From contig CAUJNA010001469.1 of NCBI GenBank assembly GCA_963377175.1, forward strand, positions 1 to 64,000: a stretch of DNA of 64,000 nucleotides, written 5' to 3'. Shown piece by piece: positions 10,092-21,039 of the stretch (its first letter is position 1; the number at the start of each line of letters is the position of its first letter). Source of the DNA: Effrenium voratum (lineage: Eukaryota; Sar; Dinophyceae; Suessiales; Symbiodiniaceae). The position numbers and the translations under genes were made by a program. The notes below the pieces were generated by a model, which was not told where the DNA came from, did not search any database, and was given only the letters and a program-made list of their open reading frames with translations.

Positions 10092-10241
10092 ATATCCCAG
10101 CAAACGCTTATGGCATTTCCCTTGGCCTGGCGACACATCAGCGCCCATGCTCGCGAAGAGTGACTCGATGACCGTGGGGTCCGCGTTGCCTCGAAACCGA
10201 CAGGCTTGGTGGATACCGGGGGTGCAACTGTATGTGTATAC
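10092..10241 (-). CDS. candidate exon between two TIR elements
   Basis: Exactly 50 codons. It starts after the CCAG end of a family-1 element and stops at the GTGGGT end of a family-3 element, phase 0 on both sides. The translation VYTYSCTPGIHQACRFRGNA then DPTVIESLFASMGADVSPG has strong third-position G/C. An internal acceptor (ACATACAG) could shorten the 5' end by 15 bases. It may belong to the same minus-strand gene as the GRF exon at 11.8 kb. Product unknown. Confidence 0.45.
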
Positions 10242-10333
10242 CTGGACCCTCAAACTACCAAAAAAATGGGACATCACCAACCATAATTTTGGGGGTCAAA
10301 CCCATTTTTAAGTTGGAATTTTGAGGATTCAGG
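10241..10333 (-). mobile_element. family-1 palindromic element
   Basis: Left arm CCTGGACCCTCAAACTACC, right arm GGAATTTTGAGGATTCAGG, flanked by TATA on both sides. On the minus strand it ends GGGTCCAG before the exon at 10092-10241. Upstream on the minus strand is A/T-rich microsatellite, so if it is spliced the donor must be farther away. Confidence 0.85.
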
Positions 10334-10394
10334 TATATTGATTTATATAGGGATATGTACAGCACACCTGCATGTGCAGAATAGTTGTATTTCT

Positions 10395-10412
10395 ATATAT
10401 ATATATATAATG
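10395..10412. repeat. (TA)n microsatellite
   Basis: A run of about eight TA units near 10396-10410, followed by TGTCTGTGTGTG. Similar runs occur at 38388, 38468 and 63533. Confidence 0.9.
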
Positions 10413-10854
10413 TCTGTGTGTGCGTTAAGAAAACACATTCATGCTAGGCAAGTGCTAATACTCGACCAACCGAAAATAAGAGGGTTTTACCCAGACAGAT
10501 TGCCCCAGACTCGCGTCCTATGATACAAACTCAATTGTTGGCTACTTGGTCGGCTCATATATTAGCAAGCCAGGGAAAAGTTTCCCAGCGCGTTCTGCCA
10601 AACTGTTGGGAACCCCGAACAGAATATAACAGCACTTCAATACAGGAGTGCCAAACTGAAAGCCTAAAACGGCTGAGGGGCCATCAGGCCGTTCTTTTCG
10701 AGCCTGAGTTGGCTGGCCAGCATAAAACTTTCAACAAATGATTGAGCCTGGGGTTAGATAAGCACAATGATTCACTGAAACAAATGATCGAGAGTTCTTG
10801 GCCCCAGTTTCTGGGATTAAAACGAGACTCTGGTCCGTATCTAGTCTGACGGAG

Positions 10855-10982
10855 GGTCCATGTTAGAGGCCCACACCTCCACTATGCAAGGCCCGGAGGA
10901 GAAAAAAAACACGGGAAAACCAAGAAGAAAAAAAAAACAAGGGTCCAGACCTCCACTGGGAAAGGCCCGGGAAAAAACACAG
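10855..10982. repeat. imperfect direct repeat
   Basis: GGGTCCATGTTAGAGGCCC with ACCTCCACTATGCAAGGCCC is followed about 80 bases later by GGGTCCAGACCTCCACTGGG with AAAGGCCCGGG; A-rich runs separate the two. No coding evidence. Confidence 0.6.
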
Positions 10983-11299
10983 GGGTAATGGCAACGGGAA
11001 CTGTACCGGAACCCTTAAGCAACCTCAAAGAACCCGGACATCCCCGAACCCCAACGCTTAAGGAATCACCGAACCCTTGCTTCGCGTCTGCCCTTTTTTG
11101 GAATTGGCACCCGGTTTGGCTTGGTTTAAATGGAAAACCACCATATGTTCATTTTTTCTTTAGGGGGGGTCAAGTGAAAAACGACACAGCCATATGAGGC
11201 ATGCTCAAGAACCTGGCGCGATCGCGCGATCACGCCTAGGCCGCCCTGAGCCAGCAGCATCTGCAGGGTGTTCAGGTCTAAACCTCGATGTCCCAAATC

Positions 11300-11457
11300 C
11301 CACGAATCGATTCGTTCAATAAGCACACAGGAGCTTGAAGGTCGAAGCTTGCCTTAGCCGTTAGTATCCTCCACGGATCGATTCCTAAAGAGGAATCGGT
11401 TCATTCAAAAAAACACAGGAGCTTGAAGGTCGAAGCTTCTCGTAGCCCTTAGTGCCA
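11300..11457. repeat. direct duplication of about 65 bp
   Basis: The words AATCGATTCGTTCAATAAGC and ACAGGAGCTTGAAGGTCGAA (about 11302-11350) recur as AATCGGTTCATTCAAAAAAA and the same ACAGGAGCTTGAAGGTCGAA at about 11393-11440, each followed by TAGCC and TTAGT words. The spacing is about 90 bp. Confidence 0.8.
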
Positions 11458-11787
11458 TCCTGAAAATGCTGCGTGTTTGCTCCTCAAACTGGGGCTACCG
11501 GGGGCGATTGGGGGGTTTTTGGACCTTCAAAGTCCTGACCATTGCATTACTTCGTGGCCTGGAGTGTCGATACCCGGGGAATGAACCCGAGCGGCACCGG
11601 GTAAGCAAGGTGTAGGGGAACCCGAGACCGAGAAGGAAAGAAAGAAAACCGCCCTGCTTCCAGAGAGTTAGAAGAAAAAAAAGAAAGCGAGAAAACGCAG
11701 GGACCAGGGAAAACAAGGCCTTCCTCTGAGACCCACCGGGGATTCCAACGGCGGGGTCCGCCAGGGATGCTCGCAGAAGGAAAGCCC

Positions 11788-12000
11788 TCACGACTCCTCC
11801 ACCCACTGGAAGAAGTCGCAGTGCGCGCCCTTCTTCCCCGGCGTCCAAGTTGAGCAGCTGAGGTATTTCTTGTCGCGCTTGTTTGCGACAAGGCGGACCT
11901 TTCCGATGTGCGGGCCGAATTTGACCTCTGAGTTGAGCACGCAGTGGTGGCAGTCGTCGCCCTCTTCCACGGAGGGGGCCAAAGTCTTTCTTGGGGTCAA
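11788..12000 (-). CDS. GRF-type zinc-finger protein, partial exon
   Basis: The minus-strand frame contains CHHC, then KFGPHIGKVRLVANKRDKKY, a Cys in LSCSTW, and AHCDFFQWVEES. The order Cys-x2-Cys, Gly-x-Lys/Arg, aromatic, Cys, then Cys-x-Phe-Phe-x-Trp fits the GRF zinc finger (about 45 residues), a nucleic-acid-binding module found in NEIL3, APE2 and topoisomerase III and in many protist proteins. The first in-frame codon shown is TTG, not ATG, so a splice acceptor must lie nearby. At the 3' end TGA is in frame, but a GTGAGG donor overlaps it (11790), so the protein may continue. The rest of the gene is unidentified. Confidence 0.55.
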   Translation of the reverse strand: MTPRKTLAPSVEEGDDCHHCVLNSEVKFGPHIGKVRLVANKRDKKYLSCSTWTPGKKGAHCDFFQWVEES

Positions 12001-13388
12001 TTCGCCTCATTTCCCTGCTGAGAACCAGCAAAATGAAGGAGATGTGAATCCGGACATGTGCTTGGCTTCCCTGTTGAAAATTGTCCGTCCCGAATTTGAG
12101 GAAGCACGCGCTGCCTATGGTTGACGAAATCCCATCAGGCTCAACTTTGTTGGGCTACTCTTTCGCTCGTTCCAAAAGGAACCAAAAGAACTACCGAGAA
12201 AAAATGGGGCCAACTTGCTCGAGGCACACACACACACATGCTTGTGTGGTGATTCTGTTGACTGGCGTTGTTGGTTTTTGAAATCAAGAGGAAACTACGG
12301 GGCGTCCAAATTTTGGTGGTTGTTTGTGGGGGGGGCCTGTTTTACTTGGTTTTAAAGGGAAACACAACGGAAAACGGAAACCATCTTGGGGTGTCCCCAA
12401 AGAACAAAACACACCCAGTCGTCGTGCGTTGTGTACTCTCTTTTTTTGGAGATGGCGGGGTGTTGGGGGTTTGTGGTGGTTTCAAAGGCAAAAGCAGCGA
12501 ACACAGAGGCCCTTTGTTTGTTCCGGGGAGGGGGTGGTTGACACGTAGCCTTTGGGGTGATGAAGGCCATTGCTGGTTCTCAGGGATTGAGGGAATGACC
12601 CCGAGAAAACCCCCGTTTCCTTTAAGGGAATCCCCAAACATTCATTCTCAAACCTGGAAGGTGATTCCCTACTGAGCACTAGCAAGTAAAAACAAGCATT
12701 GGGCTCCATTAACTGGGCTGCTCAAAATGGAGAGTTGGCTCCATAATTTGTATGCCAAAAGGGAAGCAAGTACAAAGAGCACTCCTTGCGTATCCCAAGG
12801 TCTGGCTTAAGGAATTGCATTTGAACAGCCCAGTTAAAGCAATGGAGGTTAAACAACCGCCGGTGCTTACCTCGAACTTTCATTCTGGGGCCCTTGATTT
12901 AGGGGATACCGAATTGATGGAAGGAATCAAGCGCCTGAGAGCTCCCGAAATCGGAGCCGAGCATGGAAAAAAGACCAGGTCAGACTAAGCGCTTGCCTAG
13001 ACCCTCAAAGACCCTCAACTGGCGCGTGTCCTTTTTTGGGGAACCTTGGTTTCAAGCACGCTTAGCGAGAGTCGAAAGGAAGCCAAACCTTTGGGAGCCC
13101 TTTCATTTAGAGACACGCCTACATTGCAACCCCCTTGCACCGTGAAAGTAGATTCCACATTTCCCCTGTGGTGAGCGGCACGAACCAAACCAAGGAAACA
13201 AGAAAGACATATATCCATGTTCTTTCGCCTTGTGCAATGGAACCTTTGTTCAGCAAACAATGTGGACCATTTGAGTTCATAAAGGTGAAACAGTTTGGTT
13301 AGTATGCATCACCCCATTACCTTGGTCTTCCAAGGACCCGCAATCGTGGTCAGACCAAATACCAACTTTCCAACTTTCGGGATCCTTA
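12001..13388. other. no gene recognised; (CA)n near 12222-12240
   Basis: Open frames at 12268-12709 occur on both strands in G-rich sequence without third-position preference for one frame. The stretch 12340-12420 contains minus-orientation copies of the TTTGGTTTCCCTTTAAA word seen elsewhere. No exon is supported. Confidence 0.4.
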
Positions 13389-13460
13389 CATACACCGATC
13401 GAACATTGCCACTTGATGGTGGTTTCCAACTCTCATGCGTGGAAAAAGCCGGCCATGTTT
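13388..13460 (-). pseudogene. relic of the 37.1-kb exon and its donor
   Basis: The minus strand reads GGAAACCACCATCAAGTGGC and then GTGTATGTAAGGATCCC. The exon ending at 37108 reads CGAAACCACCATTTACAAGG and is followed by its donor and GTGTATAATGTAAGGATCCC. The shared exon end and intron start show common descent, but the reading frame around this copy is broken relative to the 37-kb gene. A third related piece is at 60050-60190. Confidence 0.5.
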
Positions 13461-13613
13461 CAACTGGTTGCGGAGATCGGAGATCGGAGCCCTGTCCAAC
13501 GGAAGCAGACGCCCCGCCCACTTTGGAACCAAGCCGCCGCCCGCCCCGCCTGGCGAAGCACCACTCGAAACGGCTCGCTTCGCGCCCGCGAGATTTTTTG
13601 ACCCCAGATGAGT
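13461..13613 (-). CDS. candidate exon, Arg/Ser/Gly-rich; strand uncertain
   Basis: The minus strand, starting just after a family-1 element that ends GGGTTCAG, reads DSSGVKKSRGREASRFEWCF then ARRGGRRLGSKVGGASASVG with very high third-position G/C. Because base composition is high on both strands, two plus-strand frames (for example TEADAPPTLEPSRRPPRLAK) are also open. Adjacency to the element favours minus; confidence is low. Confidence 0.25.
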
Positions 13614-13705
13614 CCTGAACCCTCAAACTGCCCATAAAAATGGGGATATCAACCATAATTTTGGGGGTCAAACCCATTTTTAAGTTGGTAGTTTGAGGGT
13701 TCAGG
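13614..13705 (+). mobile_element. family-1 palindromic element
   Basis: Left arm CCTGAACCCTCAAACTGCCC, right arm TTGGTAGTTTGAGGGTTCAGG; flanks GT and CA do not match. A family-5 element starts six bases downstream, then family-3 and family-4 elements follow, making a four-element cluster from 13614 to 14037. Confidence 0.9.
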
Positions 13706-13710
13706 CACAA

Positions 13711-13811
13711 TCAAAACCCGGTATTAACATTTTCGACCCAGAACCATGCTTCAAGAATAAAGAAAGGGGATTGTCCCTTAACCCTCATCTACCCGGGTTT
13801 TGATTGTGGCT
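13711..13811. mobile_element. family-5 TIR element (AATCAAAACC ends)
   Basis: Begins AATCAAAACCCGG and ends CCCGGGTTTTGATTGTGG, a clear inverted repeat. Related elements lie at 50868-50991 and 54052-54176, which share ACCAGGTTTTGATTGTGACT-like ends and internal AAGGG words. Confidence 0.65.
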
Positions 13812-13919
13812 CAAACAAAAAGTCAAAATGAAACCACCAGAAAACCGCATGTTTTAGTCTTTGGCTCCACGTACCAGGGTGCAATTTTGGGTACGCATTT
13901 TTGACCCACAGCCATATTC
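13804..13919 (+). mobile_element. family-3 TIR element
   Basis: Ends GATTGTGGCTCAAACAAAA and TTTTTGACCCACAGCCATAT, with the core AACCGCATGTTTTAGTCTTTG and CGTACCAGGGTGCAATTTTG as in 8303 and 9976. It overlaps the end of the family-5 copy by a few bases. Confidence 0.7.
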
Positions 13920-13924
13920 ATCAA

Positions 13925-14037
13925 CCAGCTAGTGTATTGATAGAACAAAAACCCTCCAAAGGTGATGATTCCCCACTAAAACCAGAAAGAAGCACCCCCC
14001 GAGTTTTAAACAGGGGTTGATGAATATGGGGTCAACA
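13925..14037. mobile_element. family-4 TIR element, partial
   Basis: Shares CCTCCAAAGGTGATGATTCC and AACAGGGGTTGATGAATATG with GGGGTCAACA at the end with copies at 45605-45702, 54263-54410 and 55470-55625. The full copies begin GTTGACCCCGGATTAATAAA and end in GAATCCGGGGTTCCCAG-type sequence. Confidence 0.6.
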
Positions 14038-14729
14038 TGATTTCCTACTTCCAGGGCGATCAATTCGGCACGCCAGGCAAGTGGTCAGCCTGGTGAAATA
14101 ACCCACAGCCGTGGTTACAAGTCTCTGTTCTGTTGTGATGCCCAGGCTTACGAACGACTTACCTGACGTACCGAAGCGATCGCCCCGAGAGGCCTCGCTA
14201 TACCCCCCACAAAGCCAGGCAGTAGAACCGCCTATGGCAGACACGGGTTTTGGGCGCTTCACAGCTACTGCGACCACTGGTTTAACGGTGGGTAGTTGGC
14301 AAATTTCCCGTTAAGATCTCTGTTTTCTTTGTCTTTAGAGACCAGCCAAGTTGGCCATGATGAGGCCCAGCCCACTTTAGCGGGTTCCAGCCCACTTTGG
14401 CAGGTCCTAGCCTAGGGTCATAATGTCAGTGGGATGACCATTGGTTGGGACAAGACTCAAAAGGTGATATTTTCCACATGGGAAAAGTTTCCCATAGTCA
14501 TTTGGGGGCCGCAAATGGAATCTTGATCAACTGCAATACAAAAGGCGCCCCATAATGCCATAGTTGTCTTCTTTTGAGGGTACCACCCCCTCTCTTGGGG
14601 AGGCTGCTAAAATGACATCAACAGGAAAACCCGCCATTTTGGGGGTCCCCCTAAAAAAGTCAGCTCAACTCACTTCAAGGTTTGCCCAACAGGTGATGTT
14701 TGCAATCACCGAAAGGGCAACCGAAAAAC

Positions 14730-14838
14730 CTAAGCCGGCGAACGGGAGCCGCACCGTTTTGGAGTGCCGAAGAGGTGCATCGCGACTTCTCCAGTCTTGA
14801 GGATCTTGTAGCTAGGCATCTTGGCACTCAACAGTGGG
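14730..14838 (-). CDS. candidate terminal exon after a family-6 element
   Basis: Immediately follows a family-6 element ending GAGGACAG on the minus strand. After one base the frame reads PLLSAKMPSYKILKTGEVAM then HLFGTPKRCGSRSPA and stops (TAG, 14730-14732): 36 codons with strong third-position G/C. The 1-base overhang is the same as in the exon after the family-6 intron at 40933. Product unknown. Confidence 0.45.
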
Positions 14839-14960
14839 CTGTCCTCAGATCCCCCGCTACAAAGTTTAACAACTTTTAGTGGGTTAAATGCAAATCCTCA
14901 CTAAGCACTGAAAGGCTAAAAAGCTCAGGCTTTTTAAGGGGATGGCTGGGAGCCATCAAG
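14839..14960 (-). mobile_element. family-6 element, possible introner
   Basis: On the minus strand it starts CTTGATGGCTCCCAGCCATC, contains AGCTTTTTAGCCTTTCAGTG and ends GATCTGAGGACAG. The same order is found at 40933-41050 and 44621-44717. The expected GT donor (CTTGGTGGCTCC in the 41-kb copy) is here CTTGATGGCTCC, so this copy would need GA or another donor. Confidence 0.7.
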
Positions 14961-17900
14961 AACAAGGCACTTTTTGATGCCACCAGCGATCCCGACCTCT
15001 CCAATGGAGGGCCTTGGGCTGCGGCAAGGAAGCCGGAACGGCGGCCTTCAGCCCTGTGGCCGTGTAAAAAAAAGATCGGCCTCCGGTGACTCCGGGTGCG
15101 GAGCCGGACACCGGCGAGCGGCGAAGCAAGGCTGGGTTCCGCGGGTTTCGCGCGCGCGGCAGCGCTGGCTGGCGCGTCGCAAGGAGAAGGCACAGTTGAA
15201 ACTGAGCCCTGGACATCCACGGCTGTTTTTGTAAAGGTCCTTTGCACCTCGCCTGTTTCTTGCAGCTAAAGCCATTTTTTTTGCGCCTGCAATGAGCCAT
15301 GGCGTGGCATTTGATGGATTATTCGTGCTGTTGCCACGTTTCTTTGACACAACAATTTTGGTGTGAACATAGCGGTCCGTGATGTACGCAAAAGTAGCGT
15401 GAAATCACCGTAAAAATACCGTGAAATTGGCGTGAAAGCCTGCTTTCCAGCGTGAAAGCACGGTTTTTGCCGTGAATTTTGACACCGGTGGATCTATGTG
15501 TTTCAGTAATCCCTCTGCTTGTTTTGTGGGACGGAGGTCAAGTCTTTGCACACTTTGGTCACGTGCGGCCCCCGAATTGTTCAATGATATCAGCTGAGCT
15601 TGGACAAAACTGCTCCTGGCAAAAAACCGCCTTTCACAGAAAACATGCAAAATAAACCGCCTTTGGAACCCCAGGGTGAGATCTGCAAATTCTATGCCTC
15701 GAAAACCAAGAGACCCCCCAAAGGGCCTTCGAAGCTAGTCACAGGAATTCACATGCTTTGTAGAGATCAAGAGGGGTCGCCCCCGATGTTTGACAATCCA
15801 CAAAGAGCAATGGAGCTGCGAAGCATCCTGCTCTGGTCAGGGTTCAAGGGTGAACAAGAGGCCTGGCATGCGAGGACATTTGCTTGTGATTCCGGGAAGA
15901 GGTCCGATGAAAGCTGAGCGCCAATAGGCATCCAACAATTCCTTGGATGCCGCGACATCAACTGCAGCATCTGCCAGTCAGATTGAAGTGAAGCCGGGGT
16001 GGCTGCCTACCGGTGAGTTCGCCCTATCGGCAGTGCAGGAGAGAGCGGGGTGTCGCCAAGCCCAGCGGAACACATGGCGCCGGACCCCAGGCAAAAGCGC
16101 GGCTTCGCGACGAAGACATGGATCCAAAGCACATCTTGGGGTTTACAAAAGTCGTCTTTGGATCATGCTTGGGAATTCGGTCTACCAGAATTGGTCCGCT
16201 GTAATGCCGCAGCATGGATGCGACATTCCTGCTTTAAAAAAAAGGCACGCTTCCCGGTTCGCGGCTGACCGTATCGGCACGAATCAGAATATCGTGGCAG
16301 GCCAATCGAACGAAGAAGTTATATCATAGGCACGGCAGGAAGGCGTGACCGGCGGGTATGGGCCAAGGGCTGAGAAATTTCCCGGAGCGGACACGTCTCA
16401 GGGTCGGTCTTGACCCGACAAGTGTCGTAGGATTCAACTGAGGGCCTTCGGGGCTTTCAAGCATCGCCCGACGGAAAGGCTTGGCCCAAGAATTGCGGGG
16501 ACAAGGAGGGAGGATCGCGCACCTGAGGCCGAGCAATCTGCAAGGGAACCGACTCGAGCCGTGCTTTGGACACCAAAGGCGTAGGCAAGTAGCGGCGACG
16601 CCGACACGTCGCAAGCCTCGCGCGGCGCGCCTCGCGCTTTGGCAACTGTCACCGAGCTATTTGCCACTGCGAGGATTGGACGGTTTTGTTGCAGGGGTCA
16701 CCCTCATGGCAAAGGGCAAACGGCTGGGCTCGGCCTGTGTCAGCTGGCGGAAGAATGCGAAGAGACCCACAAAGGATTGAGGCTTCAGACGCAAGAGACA
16801 GAGAGCAAAGGACCTTCCTGGGTGAGCTGGTTGCAACTTGTGCGGAACATCGTTGGAACAAGCATTGCACCGGCTCTGGCACAAAGCGGGACACGGCCCA
16901 TCCTTTGTTTTCCTGGCTCCAAAGGCATACACTAGCTAGTTGGGTTGATCAAACGTGAAATGACGCGTTCACCTTTTGGCCTGCAGGATCCACAAATACA
17001 CAAATGTTTGCTCGAGCTCACGTGGCAATTCGAGCACTTTCTGAGGCTGCCTAGCTGCCTTGGTGAAGTGCTCGAGAGAAAACGAAGGTCAGGAGCTTGC
17101 TAACGCACTTTGCTCTCAAGTCCAATTTCTAAACAGCTCAGGTAGCCCGTGGTGCGGGGTGATCGGCTGAGTTGCGAGGCACTGCCAAAGCTAGCTCGAG
17201 GCAAAAGACGTTGCCGGGACCTGTGATGGAAATGCAAATCGGTAAAAGGGCTGGGCGCACTTGGTTTGGACATCACTGAAGCAACCCCTTATCTATCCAT
17301 TATGCCAGCGAAGCCGTGCAATGGGCCTACTACTCTGAGCTTATTGCTTGCGGCCTGAAACACATTCAGTGCAGCCCATGATGTTCAATACGTGCAGAAA
17401 AGTGTGCCAGAAATATCGAGTGCTCGGGCTGGGCGCTGCAAATTGGGAGTTGCAGTTCTCAATCCCTGAAACTCTTTGGGCACGCAAGTTTTCTGACGGA
17501 GCCCCCTGTACAGAGCACTCCAAACTCCAAACAAGTTCCAAAGTGCCCAGCTTGTCCCAGTCGAGGGCCGCAAGCTCCAAGATGCCTCAGCTAGCGATAA
17601 GGCAAAGGGCGCGAATCTGAGGCCCTGATCGCGGCGCGTGAAACAAAGAGACTCGCCCAATTACAAAACTCCGGCCTCTGACAGCTTGCAACAAGGTAAC
17701 CTTCTTGGCACCTACCCAGAGGCTCCCGATTCATCTACGGCCCTCAAACAGCCAGGTTTTGAGACCCCCAAACACTTCTGGGGTGTCCAATGGAGGGGTC
17801 GGGTCTTCCATTGAAAGCCCCAGGAGCCTTGGGGTAGTGGCAACATGTTGTCTATTCTAAGAACACGAGTCAGGAGCTTTTTTGGCTGAGTCAAAGCCGT

Positions 17901-18000
17901 GCGCAGCATCCGCTCGCCTCAGGCACGACCCACTCGCCGTCATCCGGGTGCCAAAGCACGCGAAAGAGGCTCTTCCGCGCACTCGGACCATACGGGTGGT
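14961..18000. other. no gene recognised
   Basis: GC-rich from 14990 to 15200 and 16450 to 16660, with open frames on several strands that give no single preferred reading. 15397-15480 contains repeated CGTGAAA/CCGTGAAAT words. 17650-17960 shares GGCCTCTGACRSCTTGCAA and GGCTGAGTCAAAGCCG words with 33226-33360, so it contains a dispersed repeat. Confidence 0.4.
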
Positions 18001-18096
18001 GACTAGAGTTAGGCCCAGTTATAGAATGTATATTTTTCGGTTTGCTTCACTTGGAGTCACTGGTAAAATGTAGAATGTATCCTAAGTCCACCCCAG
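18001..18096. repeat. dispersed repeat, about 95 bp (copy 1)
   Basis: AGGCCCAGTTATAGAATGTA, then GTTTGCTTCACTTGGAGTCA, ACTGGTAAAATGTAGAATGT and CCTAAGTCCACCCCAG. The second copy at 22702-22797 has the same order with few changes. Confidence 0.8.
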
Positions 18097-18464
18097 GGGT
18101 GGTGAGAAGCTAGTCGTGACATGTTACCTGGCAATCTGTCCAATTGAACACATGCTCAAGCAGCCCCTGTGCAGTAAGCTTGAGGCAGATCCCGCGCCTA
18201 AGTCATACCTGGACCAACCAAAATCACCTTTTTTTGCCCTTGAAATCCACAATACATTTGGGCAAAAACTGCACTTTTCTTGCGGGCTCAATAAAAGACA
18301 CAGGAGCATTCAGCTACTTCTTTCTGCAAGAATCTCACGTTCAGCTCCGGCCCTGGCACTGGAGATTGTCGTGCTCATGGGCCGAAAAACCCGACTGAAT
18401 GTGAGCAATTCACCAAGGACAAAAGGTGTGCGTTTCCCTGAGAAAATGTTCCGCTGATTTCTGT

Positions 18465-18552
18465 ACTTTCTCGGCAGATTTCCGTTCCCGCAGATTCCCG
18501 TACTTTTCCCGCCGATTTCCGTGCATTTCCCGCCGATTTCCGTGCTTTTCCG
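18465..18552. repeat. 21-24 bp tandem repeat, CCCGCCGATTTCCGT units
   Basis: About four units of (T)TTCCCGCCGATTTCCGTGC, the first two less regular (CGGCAGATTTCCGTTCCCGC). On the minus strand it encodes repeats of GNARKSAGK/SAGKVRES type, but there is no sign of a gene. Confidence 0.75.
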
Positions 18553-18559
18553 GTTTCTG

Positions 18560-20309
18560 CATTTTGGCTGAGAAAACTGCAAACTTGCAAAAGCGGCAAG
18601 GAAGCTGTCACACGTTGCCCCACAGCAATGGGAGACGAATGACCTGAAGCGGAATTAAGTATGACGGGCCATGTAAATTGCAAACCATCCAGGAACACCA
18701 CAAACGCTTACAAATGTTCATGCACGTTTTTTTTCTTCATGCACGATTTATGCGGACATGTACGGAAATTCCAGTACTTTGGGAGGGTGCCGGTATTTTT
18801 CTGGGCGCCTGACATGCTATAGACGGCCGAGCCTAAGCCTTAAGGCTGATACAAGAGCCACGTCAGCTGCGATCTTGCCGCATTTCCGCACGCCTCGCGT
18901 CGCGTGCGTTCCTTGCCCTGCCTTGCCCAACGCACATCGAGCGCAGAGCTGGGCGCAGTTGGGTGCGGCACGGTTTGCGCACTTGCAACTCACAGATGTG
19001 CTTTGCAGATCTTTGGATTCAAAGCCCCAAGTAGCGCTGCTTTTGGACTTGGGCCATGCAAGCGGGCCGCGGCCGGCCCGAAGCCGCGGCCGCGTGGGTG
19101 AGCTGCTTAAGTTCCAAGCCCCGCAACTCCAAACTTCGAAAGTTGCTAGGGGGACAAGCTCGCACCCGCTTAAGCCAGAACATGGGTCATTCTGAAGCTG
19201 GCAAATGCTTCTGAAAGGCTTCTGAAAGTTACACTGAGTTCTGAAAGGTGAAAGCTGGCACCCGCAGAAAACACAAAACAAACATGCCGGTGCCAAAACA
19301 GAGCGCTCTGTTCGCAGCTCCGCTTCCAACGACCGCACGGGTCAGAAGCATGGATTTGTCTTCGCTTTTTTCTGGGAACGCTCGATCTCTCGGCCCATCC
19401 ACGATGCAAGCTCCGGCCAAAAGCTTGTGACTGAGCCGGTCTTGAGGCGAGCGGCCCATGCGTTAAGCTAATCGCAGGTTACCCCCTGCAAACCGCAAGG
19501 CCAACTTCACGCCGGCTCCGAGCGCCCAGTGCCGAGTGGAAGCGCTGCCGCGTGCGTCAAGACCTGGCAAGTTGGACGGCGCTGCCCGAGCCAGGAATCC
19601 AGGCTCGACCAAACAGAACGATGCGACGCATTTCGGTTGCATTCCCTGAAACCACCAAGGCAGTGGTATACCCCTCAAAAAAAGCACGCTCAAGTCGCTG
19701 AATGCCGGGCCGGCCTCTCAGCTTTGTGTGGAGCCATTGGAATTCAGGCACAAAGTCTGTCACGTCTGCAACCGTCGCGACAGTTTTGGGCGCTCGGAGT
19801 TCTGCCCGCTAACTTATCCTAAATGACAAGGGCAAGTGATTGTGCCCGCACGCCGCACATACCATTCTCGGCCACCTCACTCGCGCGGAGGCTTTTCTTA
19901 CGCGTGGGCCATTTGACACCTCTTACGAAACATGTACATGGAAGCTTTGAAATACCCTCCCTCCCACTAACATGGCAACTGAGAGGGGGTCCCTTCAAAA
20001 GGAAACCAATCTTCCAGGTACCTCCCCACAGGTGCCATGTTGGTTGGAGTAACTCATTGGGCGTAGCACTTTCGCATCTTTACATGGTTGAATAGCGGCC
20101 TGCGGTCCGATTTCACCAATGCGCAGTTCAAGCAAAGTGCAAGCCTCAACAGTATCATTGGCAGATAGATCGCTGAGCGTGACGACACTGGAAACTTATG
20201 GCGCCTGCGCTGGTTTGTTTGTATGAAGCGCGAAGCAAGGGATCAAGAAGTAACTCATGGTTGTAACGCACTCGAAGCGATACGATTCATTGTCTTTCGG
20301 TTCGAATAA
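18560..20309. other. no gene recognised
   Basis: 18817-19338 is open on the minus strand (173 codons), but third-position bias is absent and low-complexity GGCCGCGGCC sequence (19065-19090) explains part of the openness. No splice-bounded exon was found. Confidence 0.4.
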
Positions 20310-20765
20310 ACTCATATTGTGCACGCCCAGAAGCGCATCAAATAGCACCCATGGTTCAAACGCGGCTTCTGGCAAATGTCTTTGGACTCCGGATCGCAAC
20401 ATGTTGCTTCGATACATCGTTGGTATCAACGTGACCAAATATGGTCTACGACAGGTGCCAAGGCACTGCTACTCTCCAAAGCAATTGCTCACTTTCCACG
20501 ACGCAAGCGTGAAAGCTCGGGGATGGACAACAAAGTGTGTAACCGCACGCAGTGCGGACTTGCGACTCATCTGCTTTGTGGGCGCCAACGCTCCATGCGT
20601 GAGTCTGACCGCGCGGGTGGCCAGAAGCAACAGCTCGCGGTGGCTCTTGGCAGCTCCGGCGGGCAGCGCATCGGTCGTTAAACCTGGCAAGCATCAGACC
20701 AACACGAAGCAAGCAGCAGGTTCTGAAGCTGCAGGGCGTTGGCAACAAGTTGCGCTGCCAAATGC
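20310..20765. repeat. dispersed repeat shared with 37965-38345
   Basis: Shared words in order: CACGCCCAGAAGCGCATCA / CACGCCCAAAAGCGCATCA, GTTCAAACGCGGCTTCTGGC / GTTCAAGCATGGCTGCTTTC, TGTCTTTGGACTCCGGATCG / TGTCCTTGGACTCCGCATCG, TTTCCACGACGCAAGCG / TTTCCACGGCGCGCAAGCG, and TCTGAAGCTGCAGG / TCTGAAGCTGCAGC. The plus-strand frame 20257-20781 is open here, but the second copy is interrupted, so it is treated as a repeat. Confidence 0.65.
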
Positions 20766-21039
20766 AGCGATGTCAATCTAAAGAAATCAACCAACGCGGT
20801 CCTACAAGCTCAGCACGCATATTTCACGCTATGTTGCAAAAGGAAGCTCCTTGCACGTACACAATTCCAGGATGTACGGCATCTCTTTTGAGCCAATGCT
20901 ACAAGCTGCCGAGTCGTCCCAGCCATACGGATCCAAGCCAAATATTTGAATGACAGGGTCCCTGCCTAGATCTTCAAAAAGGTACCGGGTATTTACCCAC
21001 TCGCAAGTCGAAGTGGTTTTTACCCCCGCCAAACTCAAG

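Noticed and set aside
18817..19338. 173-codon minus-strand open frame
   Set aside because: Composition-driven openness in GC-rich sequence without codon bias or splice signals.
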